This document shows, in pieces, positions 24,201-34,827 of a DNA stretch of 64,000 nt; the stretch's first letter is position 1, and each line of letters begins with the position of its first letter. The DNA is from Chamaecrista fasciculata. Lineage: Eukaryota; Streptophyta; Magnoliopsida; Fabales; Fabaceae. The notes below the pieces were generated by a model. The model did not search any database. It worked only from the letters and a program-made list of their open reading frames with translations, and was not told the DNA's origin. The translations under genes and the position numbers were made by a program. The stretch lies in the NCBI GenBank assembly GCA_003254925.1, contig QANZ01037350.1, forward strand, positions 335,311 through 399,310, given 5' to 3'.

Positions 24201-27200
24201 AAGTGAGTTAATAAATAAATTAGTAGTTAATTTTTCTTTTTTAATTCACTTATTAGCACATATATAAAAGAGAATCGTGGGAATCAAGTGTTTTTGAGGG
24301 ATCAAATAGAAAAGTTTGAGACCAAAAAATTTTGAAGACCATAATGGAATTCACCCGCTCGAGTACTAAAATGAAGTTTTGACTTTTTTTTTTTTTTAAA
24401 AAATATGCGCATCCTGGAAAAGATATATTTCTAATCTTGCTGGAAAAATGATTGTTGTGTGATTAAATAGATCCGCTAAGTGAGAGTAGAATTGAAAAGC
24501 CCCATCCTGTTTACGTGCCCAGAGATGAAACTTTTGAAGAAATTAAGCAGAACACTTTCTCTGCTGGAAGGTTGAAGGCTCTCTTCCACAATCTTATTCC
24601 CTCACTTGCTGTTGCGCTTTCAAACTCAGACATTCCTTTCAAGTGCTTTTCCGACATTGACAAGCTTTATACTGATGGAGTTGTATTGAGAGACGAAGAG
24701 CACAAAGATATTGCAGAGAATCCATTATTTGGCAATGTGATGAAACAGGTCCTCACAGCTGGGGAGCAATTATTGAAATATGATATCCCTGCCATTATAA
24801 AAAGTATGTTACTTCTGTGGTAGTTCTATTGATTTCCTCACTATAAATGACATGTCAATATGAGGCTGGTTAGCTTATGATTGTCGTGTTTGCTTCTCGT
24901 TATCAAGTTTCAGAACTAAATTCATGTCATTGGTACTACTTTTTGTACTTGTTCAGGGGATAGATTCTCTTGGTTACGGGACAACGAATTTGCAAGGCAG
25001 ACTTTAGCTGGAGTCAATCCTGTAAACATTGAATTGTTGAAGGTAATTTTCATGAAGGTCAATGACATTGCTGGAATTTTAATTTGTTTATTTGCATTAT
25101 CTTCATGGGTTATGTCTTCCACAGGAATTTCCTATTCGCAGCAAACTAGATCCTGCTGTGTATGGCCCTCCAGAGTCAGCGTTAACTAAGGAACTACTGG
25201 AACAAGAACTTGGAGGAATAAGCTTGGAAAAGGTTTGACTAAACATGCAATTTAGTTCATGAAAGATACATGAGTTTATAACTTGCTCTTTATATGTCTA
25301 GTACTCTAGTTTACATATAGTCATGGAGACGATACAACTTAGTGCCTTAAACTATTTTTAGGGACTAATTAGTAAAGACAAAAAGACTTAACTACTAATT
25401 TTACGACTTTCAAGGATTAAAGAGTATAAACTGAATTTTCAAAAATTAATTTGTTAACTCATGTATCTTTCAGAGATTAATTTATATATTTACTCTTTTT
25501 TCTTTTTTATACTTTTGCTGCCTGAACTGTTGATCTGACATATATTCAAATTCCTGTATCTTCTACTCCCAACTTTTATTTTGGCAGGCTCTTGAGGAAA
25601 AAAGACTATTCATCTTAGATTTCCATGACTTGCTTTTGCCGTTCATCGAGAAGTTGAACTCCTTGCCCGAGAGGAAAGCTTATGCTTCCAGGACGATTTT
25701 TTTCTATACTCCTAGGGGTATTCTGCGGCCTATAGCTATTGAGCTTTCACTTCCTCCAACACCTTCATCACCATGGAATAAGCGAGTTTATACACACGGA
25801 CATGATGCTACAACACACTGGATTTGGAAGTTAGCAAAAGCTCATGTATGCTCAAATGATGCCGGTATCCATCAACTAGTAAATCACTGGTAAGTCACAA
25901 TTAGATTTGATCATCCAAGTTGCAAATTCTAACATAGGGCTGATTGGGAGTTGGGACGAGTAATGAAAAAAAAATCCTATAGGTGCTGTGACTGTGACGC
26001 TTCTAGAACAATCAATAGCGATTGAGTCTAATGGTCGGAGTTAGTCTCCGACAACATGATAAACCCGGGTTCATATCTCTATTGGGAGAAGTGCTTGCAT
26101 TTACTGCCTAATAATGTCTAAAACATGATTGCCTATAGGCGAGGATATCTATGAGAAACCAAAACAAAAACGCTTTTAGAACTGTGATCAGTCAATTGAA
26201 AAAATGCATATTTTCATAATCAACTGAAAGTAAAATATGTTGGTTCTTGGTGTGCAGGTTAAGGACTCATGCATGCATGGAGCCATATATAATTGCTACT
26301 CATCGACAGCTAAGCTCAATGCACCCAATTTACAAGCTGCTTCATCCTCATATGCGTTATACTCTGGAAATTAATGCACTTGCTCGGCAGAATCTGATAA
26401 ATGGAGGGGGAGTAATTGAGGCTTCCTTCAGTCCAGGAAAGTATTCAATGGAGATCAGCTCGGCAGCCTACAAGAATACGTGGCGGTTTGATATGGAGTC
26501 ACTGCCAGCAGATCTTATTCGAAGGTAAATCCCTCATAATGTTGAAATTGTTCCATGCTATATGAGGCTATGAGCTCTTAGCTTTTAATGTTCCCTTCCA
26601 TTCTGTCTTCTCCTTCTTATAGTTACTGGCTTGATTTAATGGCTCTTCAACTTTTTTGCTATGCAAAAAACCCCTATTGAACTTTTGATTTTGTGCAAAA
26701 AGACTTAAGATTTTCATTAGAAAAACAATCAACTTTTTTTTTTATTTAATTTTATAATTTTACAATAAAAATTTTAACAAAATGGATTATCTGCAAAAAA
26801 AAAAAAAAAAAAATTCAAAGGATCTTTCAGTACTTTTCAAAGTTAAAGATAGTTTCTTACACAGTGACTAAAGTTCAAAGGATTTTATACATTATAGCTA
26901 CATATTAATGCCTTTTCCTTGGTTCTCAGGGGCATGGCCGTAGAGGACCCATCAATGCCTTGTGGAGTAAAACTAGTCATTGAAGACTACCCTTATGCTG
27001 CAGATGGACTTCTAATCTGGTCCGCCATAAAAGAATGGGTAGAATCTTACGTTGAACACTTCTACTCTGACCCAAATTCTGTCACATCTGATCTTGAGCT
27101 CCAAGCATGGTGGAATGAAATCAAAAGTAAGGGTCACCAAGACAAAAGGAATGAACCCTGGTGGCCTAAACTCAATAACAAAGAGGACCTATCTGGCATA

Positions 27201-27689
27201 CTTTCCACAATGATTTGGGTTGCCTCAGGCCAACATGCTGCAATCAATTTTGGACAATACCCTTTTGGAGGGTATGTGCCTAACCGCCCTACCCTTATGA
27301 GAAAACTCATCCCTCAAGAAGATGAACCGGAGTACGAGAAGTTCATTCACAATCCTCAGCACGTTTTCCTCTCATCTTTGGCTACTCGACTTCAAGCTAC
27401 CAAAGTGATGGCCGTTCAGGATACACTATCCACTCATTCCCCTGATGAGGAGTATTTGGGTCAAATGAACCCACTGCATACACATTGGATCAGTGATCAA
27501 GAAATCCAGAAGCTGTTCAATAAATTCTCTGCTAGATTGGAGGAGATAGAGGAAATAATAAACGCAAGAAATAAGGACATACGTCTCAAAAACAGAAGTG
27601 GTGCTGGCGTACCTCCCTATGAACTATTGCTTCCTTCATCAGGCCCAGGTGTGACTGCTCGTGGAATCCCCAATAGCATTTCTATTTGA
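21265..27689 (+). CDS. LOX6: linoleate 13S-lipoxygenase, plastidial, LOX6-like, 921 aa
   Basis: Adds oxygen at C-13 of linoleic or linolenic acid, the first step toward jasmonate and other oxylipins, in plastids. Exons: 21265-21658, 23109-23386, 23482-23719, 24471-24803, 24957-25042, 25125-25232, 25588-25889, 26258-26524 and 26930-27689; phases agree. The first ATG in frame starts [12 protein letters not shown], followed by a Ser/Arg-rich, acid-poor transit peptide of about 50 residues. A PLAT/LH2 domain (about 85-220) precedes the catalytic domain. Iron ligands are all present: H574 and H579 (HQLVNH), H771 and N775 (HAAIN), and the C-terminal I921 (PNSISI). Length and the [16 protein letters not shown]-terminus match plant LOX6 better than LOX2/3/4, as I recall those proteins. 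Introns 1 and 3 hold MITE-like repeats and intron 6 a family F copy. Confidence 0.96.
22572..23016. repeat. inverted-repeat element in lipoxygenase intron 1, family G copy 1
   Basis: Starts GAGAAAATCTACTATTTG and ends AATAATAAATTTTCTC. Inside are several degenerate tandem units of the TTTGGTCCTTGAATTTG...ACTAATTTTATAC type, about 55-60 bp each. A worn relative lies at about 29165-29470. Confidence 0.6.
23777..24105. repeat. inverted-repeat element in lipoxygenase intron 3, family B-like
   Basis: TTTTGATCTCAATATTTACC at the left pairs with the AAAGTAAACATTAGGGATCAAAA region at the right. Between them are tandem TTATTAAGGACCAAAATG units in inverted order. A fragment with CTCATAAGTGAGTTAAT and AATTCACTTATTAG (24188-24255) follows, which resembles the core of 19080-19593. 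Confidence 0.55.
25255..25500. repeat. decayed inverted-repeat element, family F copy 2
   Basis: In lipoxygenase intron 6. TGAAAGATACATGAGTTTAT on the left pairs with AACTCATGTATCTTTCA on the right. The core GACTTTCAAGGATTAAAGAG matches copy 1 at about 16190. It is non-coding. Confidence 0.6.
26010..26165 (+). mobile_element. possible tRNA-derived SINE remnant in lipoxygenase intron 7
   Basis: GAGTCTAATGGTCGGAG resembles a pol III box A and CCCGGGTTCATATC a box B, about 35 bp apart, in plus orientation. An A-rich end (AGAAACCAAAACAAAAAC) follows. The boxes are imperfect and I found no flanking duplication. Confidence 0.35.
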
Positions 27690-28489
27690 TCTTTCTTTTA
27701 TGTATAGATCGTTGTTCTTGTTCTTGTTCCAACCAAAATCTTTGAGATGCACTAATTTGTTAGCAGAACGAACCCTTCAAGTTTAGATATAAGCATAATT
27801 GAAAGCCAATGTTACTAATCTTGTTTTCGGATCTCCCATTGGTGTAGGATTGATGCAAGAGCATAAATCTTAAAATTATGAAAAGTAGAAGTACATGTTA
27901 TGTTACAGTGATTTTTTTTTGGCATGAATTATAAAAGTGACAAAATTTTTATTGAATATTTAACACAATTATATTTGTAGATTTTGAATTCAAGATATTT
28001 GGTTAGTCTTTTATTTTGGGTCCACAACTCCACATCCCTTACGGTTCAGAAGTTGTAGAGAACCAGTTAAGTAGCAAGGCATCATATTTTATATTAGTTT
28101 TTCTCAAAATGATTGGGATAATCTTATGAAAAGCTTCTGGTTGATTATTAGATTTTCTCAAAATGATTAACAACAGAAAATCAAGAAGCCAGCTCTAATA
28201 TTTTATATTAGTTTTTACTCTTACATATATCGTTAATATTGCGTGCCATGACATTTAGTCAGTGTTCAAGTCCATTATTAAAAAATAAATCAATAAATGG
28301 TTTCTGGGTCCTTACTCCATTGCTGACCCTGAAAAGAAAAAGAATAGAATATATATTCCTCTTTCCATTTGCTTGGTTGGAGGACCACGGCTCACATCTT
28401 GTCAGTGAAAGATTGAGACCTATAGATAGAGACTACAGTTATGCATGCGCACTTAACAAAAAGGTATCAGTCAAAATGAGCCAACCCAA

Positions 28490-28895
28490 CGGCTCACGAT
28501 GAGCAAAAAATGTTATGTGAGTCAATTTTATCAACTCAACTCATTAGCCTACTCATAAATTTTTTTTTTTTCTCTTTCTTTTTAAATTAATTTTTTTATT
28601 AACTTTTTTAATAAAATTCATGAAAAGTAAGACAAATTATACCAATATCATAATCATTCAATACTAATCATTAGTCATTATATCTAAAATTATATATATA
28701 TATATATATTAAATAAGGTGGGTTGACTTACCAACTCGCCAACTCACTCGAGTTAGCTCACCATGAACTGCGAGATAAGTGAACCAACCCACGCGAGTTA
28801 TAATTTTTGACAAGCTATATTTCCTCAACCTGACTCGTCAATTTAACGAGTTGAATGAGTCAACCCACCGGATTTGACTCTTTTTTACGGCTCTA
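28490..28895. repeat. weak palindromic element with CAACCCAC/GTGGGTTG arms
   Basis: Left (GAGCCAACCCAACGGCTC, GAGTCAATTTTATCAACTC) and right (GAGTTGAATGAGTCAACCCA, ACGGCTC) segments form an imperfect inverted pair around a T-rich and (TA)n middle. The composition resembles 20051-20623. Ends are uncertain. Confidence 0.4.
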
Positions 28896-28929
28896 ATTCA
28901 CAAGTTGCCTTCATCCAAAATATTCAATG

Positions 28930-29140
28930 ACAAGGTTGGTTGGTCTAGTGGTCAGTTTGATTGGTATGGTGGTCAGCTCACTAGGTTGGTTAAGCAAGTG
29001 TCGGGAGTTCGAATCCCGTATTGTGTATGCAGCAACCAATTGACCAACAATAGACCTTACATAGAGACCAAATTCGTGAACGATCAATACTTGATCTGTC
29101 GTGGAAAATACCTTAGACAACCTCAAAAACAATATTAATG
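28930..29140 (+). mobile_element. tRNA-derived SINE
   Basis: GGTTGGTCTAGTGGTCAG is a good pol III box A and GGGAGTTCGAATCCC a near-perfect box B, spaced wider (about 70 bp) than in a tRNA because an extra TTGGTATGGTGGTCAG unit lies between them. About 100 bp of non-tRNA body follows, ending in an A-rich stretch (ACCTCAAAAACAA). It cannot fold as a tRNA with that spacing. Confidence 0.6.
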
Positions 29141-31269
29141 ACAGTAAAAGTCTTTTTTGTTAATGACTCCTCAATTTATTTGAGAAAAATTATTTTGTTA
29201 ATTTAATACTAAATCAATAAATTAGTTATTAAATTATTAAAATATAAGATATAATTTTTAAAATATTATATTCATTAATAATTTGGTCATTGGATTTAGA
29301 CTAAGTTGATATTTTTTTAATTTTTAAATTTATATCAAATTTATAATTTTTAATCTTTAAATTTATATTAAATTTATATTTTCTTTTTATCCATGAATTT
29401 AATTCAGAAATTAAATCACGGATAATTGAGATCTTCTATGAACTGATTTGTATATTTTAATTATTTAAAAATTGATTTATTGACTCTATATAAATTTAAT
29501 AATTAAAAAATATTTTTTTTCATATTTTATTTTTGATGAGATTAAACGTAATGATAAAGATAAATAGAGAAAAAAAGTTTCAACTCGTGAGAGTTCAATC
29601 TCTTTATAACTAAACTTTTATATTAAATTGTTGTCAACGTGAAGTATCCATGAGTTGACATATGTTCATGAGTTCACATATATATAATAAATAAAAAAGT
29701 TTGAGAGCATGCCTCAGATTAATTGTATAATAATTTATAGAAAGTTTAGTTAAGAGCAAACTTGTTGGGGGAGATGAAAATTATTTTTTTTTAATAGAAA
29801 AAGTAGATGAAAAAGAGGCAATAAAATTTTTAAAAAATTTCAGAGATTAAAACAGAATGAAAATAATTTGAGGGACTAAAAAAAAATTTTAAACAAATAT
29901 GAAGAATCAAAATAGGACTTTACCTTTAATTAATAATGGATTTAATTTTTTCTAAACAAAGTTTTAACTTTTAAGACTTAAAAAAAAAACTTTAAGACTT
30001 TGTGAATCTTTAGATTAATTAAGATAAAATTTCAAATTTTGAATGAGCAATCAAAAAGAAAAAACTTTGCCTGTTTTCTCAAATGATACTACGCATGAAA
30101 TGAATTACACGTGTGTTAGATTTTCAGTATTTTTTAGGCAAGATTTATTCAATAAATGAATTATACGTAAAATAATATTGAATAAATCATGAGGTTCAAT
30201 TTTCTATAACATCTAATTTCTCAGTTCAAGATTTCAAGAATAAAAGTCTTTATGAGACGCTGGTGCGCACTACTGAATTCAGTGGAGTAGTGTTTTATAA
30301 AGATTGCCCCAAAGTTTATTTTAAGGGCATGAGATACAATTTAAGCCAATAAAATTATAACACATGAAAAAGATAGGTAATTTAATATTTAAAAGTAATT
30401 GAAAAAAATAATTTTTTAACTAATCAAAACGGTGTATGGAATCACATCATTATTTACATACAACTAACTCTTTCATGTGTCATAATCTTAATAGTTCAGA
30501 ACTCATTGTATTCCAAGACTTAGATTCTCTATAGTACTATTACAACGTAGTACAGAGAGAAAGACACAGTTAGAGAGAGAAAGTGTAAGAGGGGTGGGTC
30601 TCACTGATACTTTCTCCTTCTAATTGTGTCTTTCTCTCTCAAAGGATCCAATCTCTTGTAATTCATGTCTCTGAAACAAATTTTGCATCATAGTCTAACT
30701 TAAAGATAATAGTTTTGAGAAATCAAGAAAATAAATGCTAGATCCTTCTATTATTTTCCAAGATGTTCTTTCATGAAATTTATTTAAAATAAATTTTAAT
30801 ACAATTAAATAATTAAATTAATTCTTAAAAAATGTGAGTTCTTAGAATGTCTGTATAATAAACCTGAACAGTCTTAATTATAAAAGGACACGATCTCTTT
30901 TTGAAAATTTTAATTTATTATCATAAAATCACTTTAATATTTATAACTTCATTTAAAATGGATTGTTTTAAGAATAGCATATAAATTTTAAAATATAATT
31001 TAACAATAAAAAATTCTTAAAAGAATCTAACCCTTCTTAAATCTTTATCTTTATCCATCACAGTTCATAATTCAGTCAATTCTCCTAAGAATTTGGGAAA
31101 GATGAAATGTGTTTTCAATTCCCCAAAATGACAGTGTCCGTCACTTTCAACGTAAGAATACTCTACAATCATCTACATCGCGCCTCATTCACCGACTCCT
31201 AACCTATCCAATGGCGTGATTTCCTGACCGTCGATGACTATATGATGCCAGGCATCATTAATTAAATTA

Positions 31270-31796
31270 GGGTAAATTATATTTTGGTATTATGTAGTTT
31301 GATCCCATTCCACTTTGGTACTCTGTGGTTTAAAATGTGACATTTTGGTGCCTGAGGTCTCCACTATTACCCTTTTAGTACCCTGAACAATAATTTCATT
31401 GCTTTTAGGAGAAATTTGGCACATGATCTGCACGTGGGCTCATTAAAACTTAATTTTATCCAACATTTTGTCACAACAAAGATCAAACACATACTTTTTG
31501 AAACTTAGCTCTAAATTCTCTCAAAAATTTCTTAGTATCCAACACCAAAATCATTCAAACTTTTGAAAAGCATGTGCTTGATCTTTATTGTGGCAAAATG
31601 TTAGACAAAATTGAATTTTAGTGAGTCTATGTGCATGTCACTTGCCAAATTTCGTCCTAAACTAACGAAAAAATTGTCCAGGGTACCAAAAGAGTAACAG
31701 TGGAGATCTTAGGATACTAAAATGTCACTTTTTAAACCACAAGGTACTAAAGTGGAATGTGGTCAAACCACAGGATACCAAAGTGTAATTTTCACA
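31270..31796. mobile_element. palindromic MITE just upstream of the DUF3537 gene
   Basis: Arms of about 200 bp are inverted copies. The left arm starts GTAAATTATATTTTGGTAT and has units such as CCACTTTGGTACTCTGTGG. The right arm ends GGATACCAAAGTGTAATTTTCAC. A second inverted pair sits in the middle (ACATTTTGTCACAACAAAG and GGCAAAATGTTAGAC regions). Its right end is 276 bp before the DUF3537 ATG. Confidence 0.7.
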
Positions 31797-32071
31797 TTAA
31801 ATTAAGATACAGAAACCGATCGAACCACTCGCACCACAGACAATCATTCCCGTCACGATTCTTAATTGCCTTCACTATACACACGCATAAACGTCGTGAG
31901 GTCAGGACGCAGAGTAAAGTAGAAACTACAAGCAGAAAGCAAAGAAAGAAAGAAAGAAAGAAAGATTCATCATCTTGAAGCTAGAAATTCTTTGAACTTC
32001 TCTGTAACGCATCAAACGGCAAAATACCATATGCCGTTTCTGAATTCGCAAGTGTCATCGTCTTCTTCGTA

Positions 32072-34827
32072 ATGGCCAATCTCCATTCAGAAGCATTGGA
32101 AACTCCCGCTAATCAAGCGCCTCTTCTCACTGCAATTTCAAATTCAAATTCGAATTCGAACCAAAACCACGTCCACATTCAAGCAGAAGAAGGAAATGAT
32201 TCGGAATCAGAGACACAACTGGATCAAACGCTTCGTCGTTTGGAGACGTTTCTCGCTTTGCTCGGCTTTAAGCAGTCTTCGGTGTTGAGCTTCGCTTTGT
32301 CTTGGACGGCGTTCGTGGTGGTCGGAGTGGTGATTCCGTTGACGGCGCTTCGTTTCTGCGATTGCTCCGACGACTGCGAAAACTATCAGATCAAGGATTT
32401 CGAAATGGACGTCGTGGCGTTTCAGGCGTGTCTCGCCGCCGTCTCGTTGATGTGCCTCTCGCATAATCTGCGGAAGTATGGTTTGAGGAGGTTCCTCTTT
32501 GTTGATCGCTACAGTGGCCAGACCGCTAGCTTTCATGACGATTACGTTAGACAAATTTCGGTGAGTGAATTCAAGTTTCTGTTCTATCTATCTGCCTGTG
32601 GCTAATTGAGGTTATAAGTTTGAGATTATTGTTCATCGTCTATGTTTTTGTAGTTTTTGGAATTCATGAATTCAAGCTGATCTATCAGTATCTGCGCAAC
32701 CGCTTATATTATTTTATGTTATATATGTCACTTTGATCCTGCAAATTACTCAGACGTTCTATGCTATGTTCTGTTCACGGATTAGAATGTTGTGAAGTTC
32801 TTTTTTACCAAATGTCACCGTGCTCCTCCTCTTTAAAAAATTATCCAAAAGTGAGGTGAAATTTCTATAGATTTTTCTATTTCACAATCTTAGGCTTATA
32901 GATATGAGTTTGATAGTGGTGGCTCTCAATTCTCAATTTCTCATGGTCTGCTTCACAAGTCACAACATTGTCGCGTTGTCCTTGTATTATTATTTTTAGT
33001 ATCACTATGCCACTATGGTCTAGGGTAGGCATTTCGACATCAAGCAATGGTAATATATATTTGTTTATACTTTATATTTTATTTAGGACTCGATGCGCTT
33101 GCTTGTGGTGTGGGTACTGCCATGTTTCCTTCTGAAGACAGCTCGAGAAATCATTCGCCTTTTCTATGTGCCCCGTGAGTCATGGTGGATCTCACTTGCT
33201 ACTTTTCTAGTTTTGATTATATCTTGGACTTATGTGAGTACAATCTCTCTATCGGCCAGCATTATGTTCCACTTGGTTTGTAATTTGCAAGTTATTCACT
33301 TCGACGATTACGGGAAGCTCTTAGAAACAGACTCTGATGTGTTAGCTTTCATGGAGGAGCACATTCGGTTACGCTATCAACTTTCCAAAATAAGCCATAG
33401 GTTCAGAATCTATATTCTTCTAGAGTTCTTGGTTGTCACAGTTAGTCAATTTGTCGCTCTGTTACAGATCACATTTCACGGTGGAATAATTACTTTCATA
33501 AATGGTGGAGATTTTGCTGTAAGTCCAATCCTCTAAATCCAAGTAGCTTATGATCTGATTTCAATTTTAATGCATATGTTCGTGTTCTAGTTCATATCTT
33601 AAGCAGCTTTTCATTGTTCTTTACTCTAAGATTTAGAGATTTAAGCCTCGTACGTTTTTTATCTATTCAGGCATCTGCACTTGTTCAAGTGGTCGGAATC
33701 ATTATTTGTCTCCATGCGGCAACAAGAATTTCTCATAGAGCTCGAAATATTGTTTCTATCGCAAGCAGATGGCATGCGATGGTCACGTGCACCACTCCTG
33801 ATGCATCTCAGTTGAGAAATTCTTCTAGTGTTGGGAACTTGGAGGCTGCTGCAAACCATTTAAGCTCAATGTATGTGGATTACTCTGAAAGCGATTTAGA
33901 GTCTTTGGATTATGTTGTGATGCCTGCCAACACCCAGCTGGCCTTTCAAATTTCATCACATCAGAAGAGGCAAGCCTTCGGTATGTAATTTAACCACACA
34001 CTGTATAAAATGTTGAAGTTCTCAAGTTGGTTCTACTAGTCAGCTACATAATGACATATTTATAGAAAGTAAATTACCTCATTTCAGGTGGTAAATTTCG
34101 TGATTAAATGATCTGTATTAGTGTATTTAGAAAGAGAGGTGCAGGTGGCCCAGTTTGAAAAATAAAAATAAAATAAAATAGAATAAAATCTAAAGGAATG
34201 TTTGGATTGGGAATTAAGCAAGAGAATGAAAGGGAGATGGAGATGTTTGGGACCTTTTGTTTGTAAAGTTGATAATTTGAGGGAAAGATAGTAAGAGATT
34301 AATCCCTCATTTTACTTCTTCTTTCACGAGATTAATCTCCCCTCTCCTTCCCTTCCCCTCCTCTTTCAGCCTCTCCCCTCATTCTCCTTTCAATTATTCA
34401 AACAACCCCCCCTAATGCTCTATATAGGGCTCACATTCCTTCTGATTACTCTCTAAATCCCACCAATTTCACATCTCTCACCGGCTATTTTTGCATCTTC
34501 CTGAAGTTTTCTATTTATAGAGGTACAACATAGCTATATGATGTTTCTGTCTTGATTTTCGGTGGTACCACTGTTCTTTTTTTAAAATTTATTTTGAAGA
34601 TGAGAAATCTCTTTTCATTAATTAGCTACTGGTTGAAGCACTTAGGAATAAACTGTCAACATTGATCTATGCCTTACCATTTCCTTAAATCTGCAGTGAT
34701 GTATTTGCAAATGAATCATGGAGGAATCACTATTTTTGGGTGGACAGTTGATCGGCATCTTGTCAACACAATATTTTTCATTGAACTAAGTCTGGTTACC
34801 TTTGTGCTTAGTAAACTCTTGATGTAA
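32072..34827 (+). CDS. DUF3537 seven-helix membrane protein, 453 aa
   Basis: Exons 32072-32560, 33087-33518, 33671-33980 and 34697-34827; phases agree. An acidic, Asn/Ser-rich N-terminus (about 1-50) precedes about seven hydrophobic segments: FALSWTAFVVVGVVIPLTAL, VVAFQACLAAVSLMCL, LLVVWVLPCFLL, ISLATFLVLIISWTYV, IYILLEFLVVTVSQFVALL, ALVQVVGIIICLHAA and TIFFIELSLVTFVLSKLL. A Cys-rich loop (CDCSDDC) follows the first. This is the plant DUF3537 family. Published structural comparison has placed DUF3537 with insect gustatory/odorant receptor-like proteins, but its role in plants is not established. It is intact and convergent with the CDKG2 gene downstream. Intron 3 holds a MITE-like repeat. Confidence 0.92.
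34195..34420. repeat. Tourist-like degenerate MITE in DUF3537 intron 3
   Basis: GGAATGTTTGGATTGGGAAT at the left roughly pairs with TTCAATTATTCAAACAACC at the right, and TTAATC-containing inner arms pair as well (GAGATTAATCCCTC, GAGATTAATCTCCC). The outer motif resembles the ends of the element at 14872-15093. Confidence 0.45.

Larger units (their letters stand above)
27690..31269. other. gene-free spacer between lipoxygenase and DUF3537 gene
   Basis: No coding exon that I can support. It contains the GGTTGACT-rich palindrome at 28490-28895, a (TA)n run at 28690-28709, the SINE at 28930-29140, a worn family G repeat at 29165-29470, and a purine/pyrimidine hairpin at about 30555-30645 (AGAGAAAGACACAGTTAGAG versus its reverse complement). 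The rest is featureless AT-rich DNA. Confidence 0.6.

Noticed and set aside
28930..29040. A tRNA gene suggested by good box A and box B sequences
   Set aside because: The boxes are too far apart, an extra repeated unit lies between them, and no acceptor stem pairs. A SINE explains it better.
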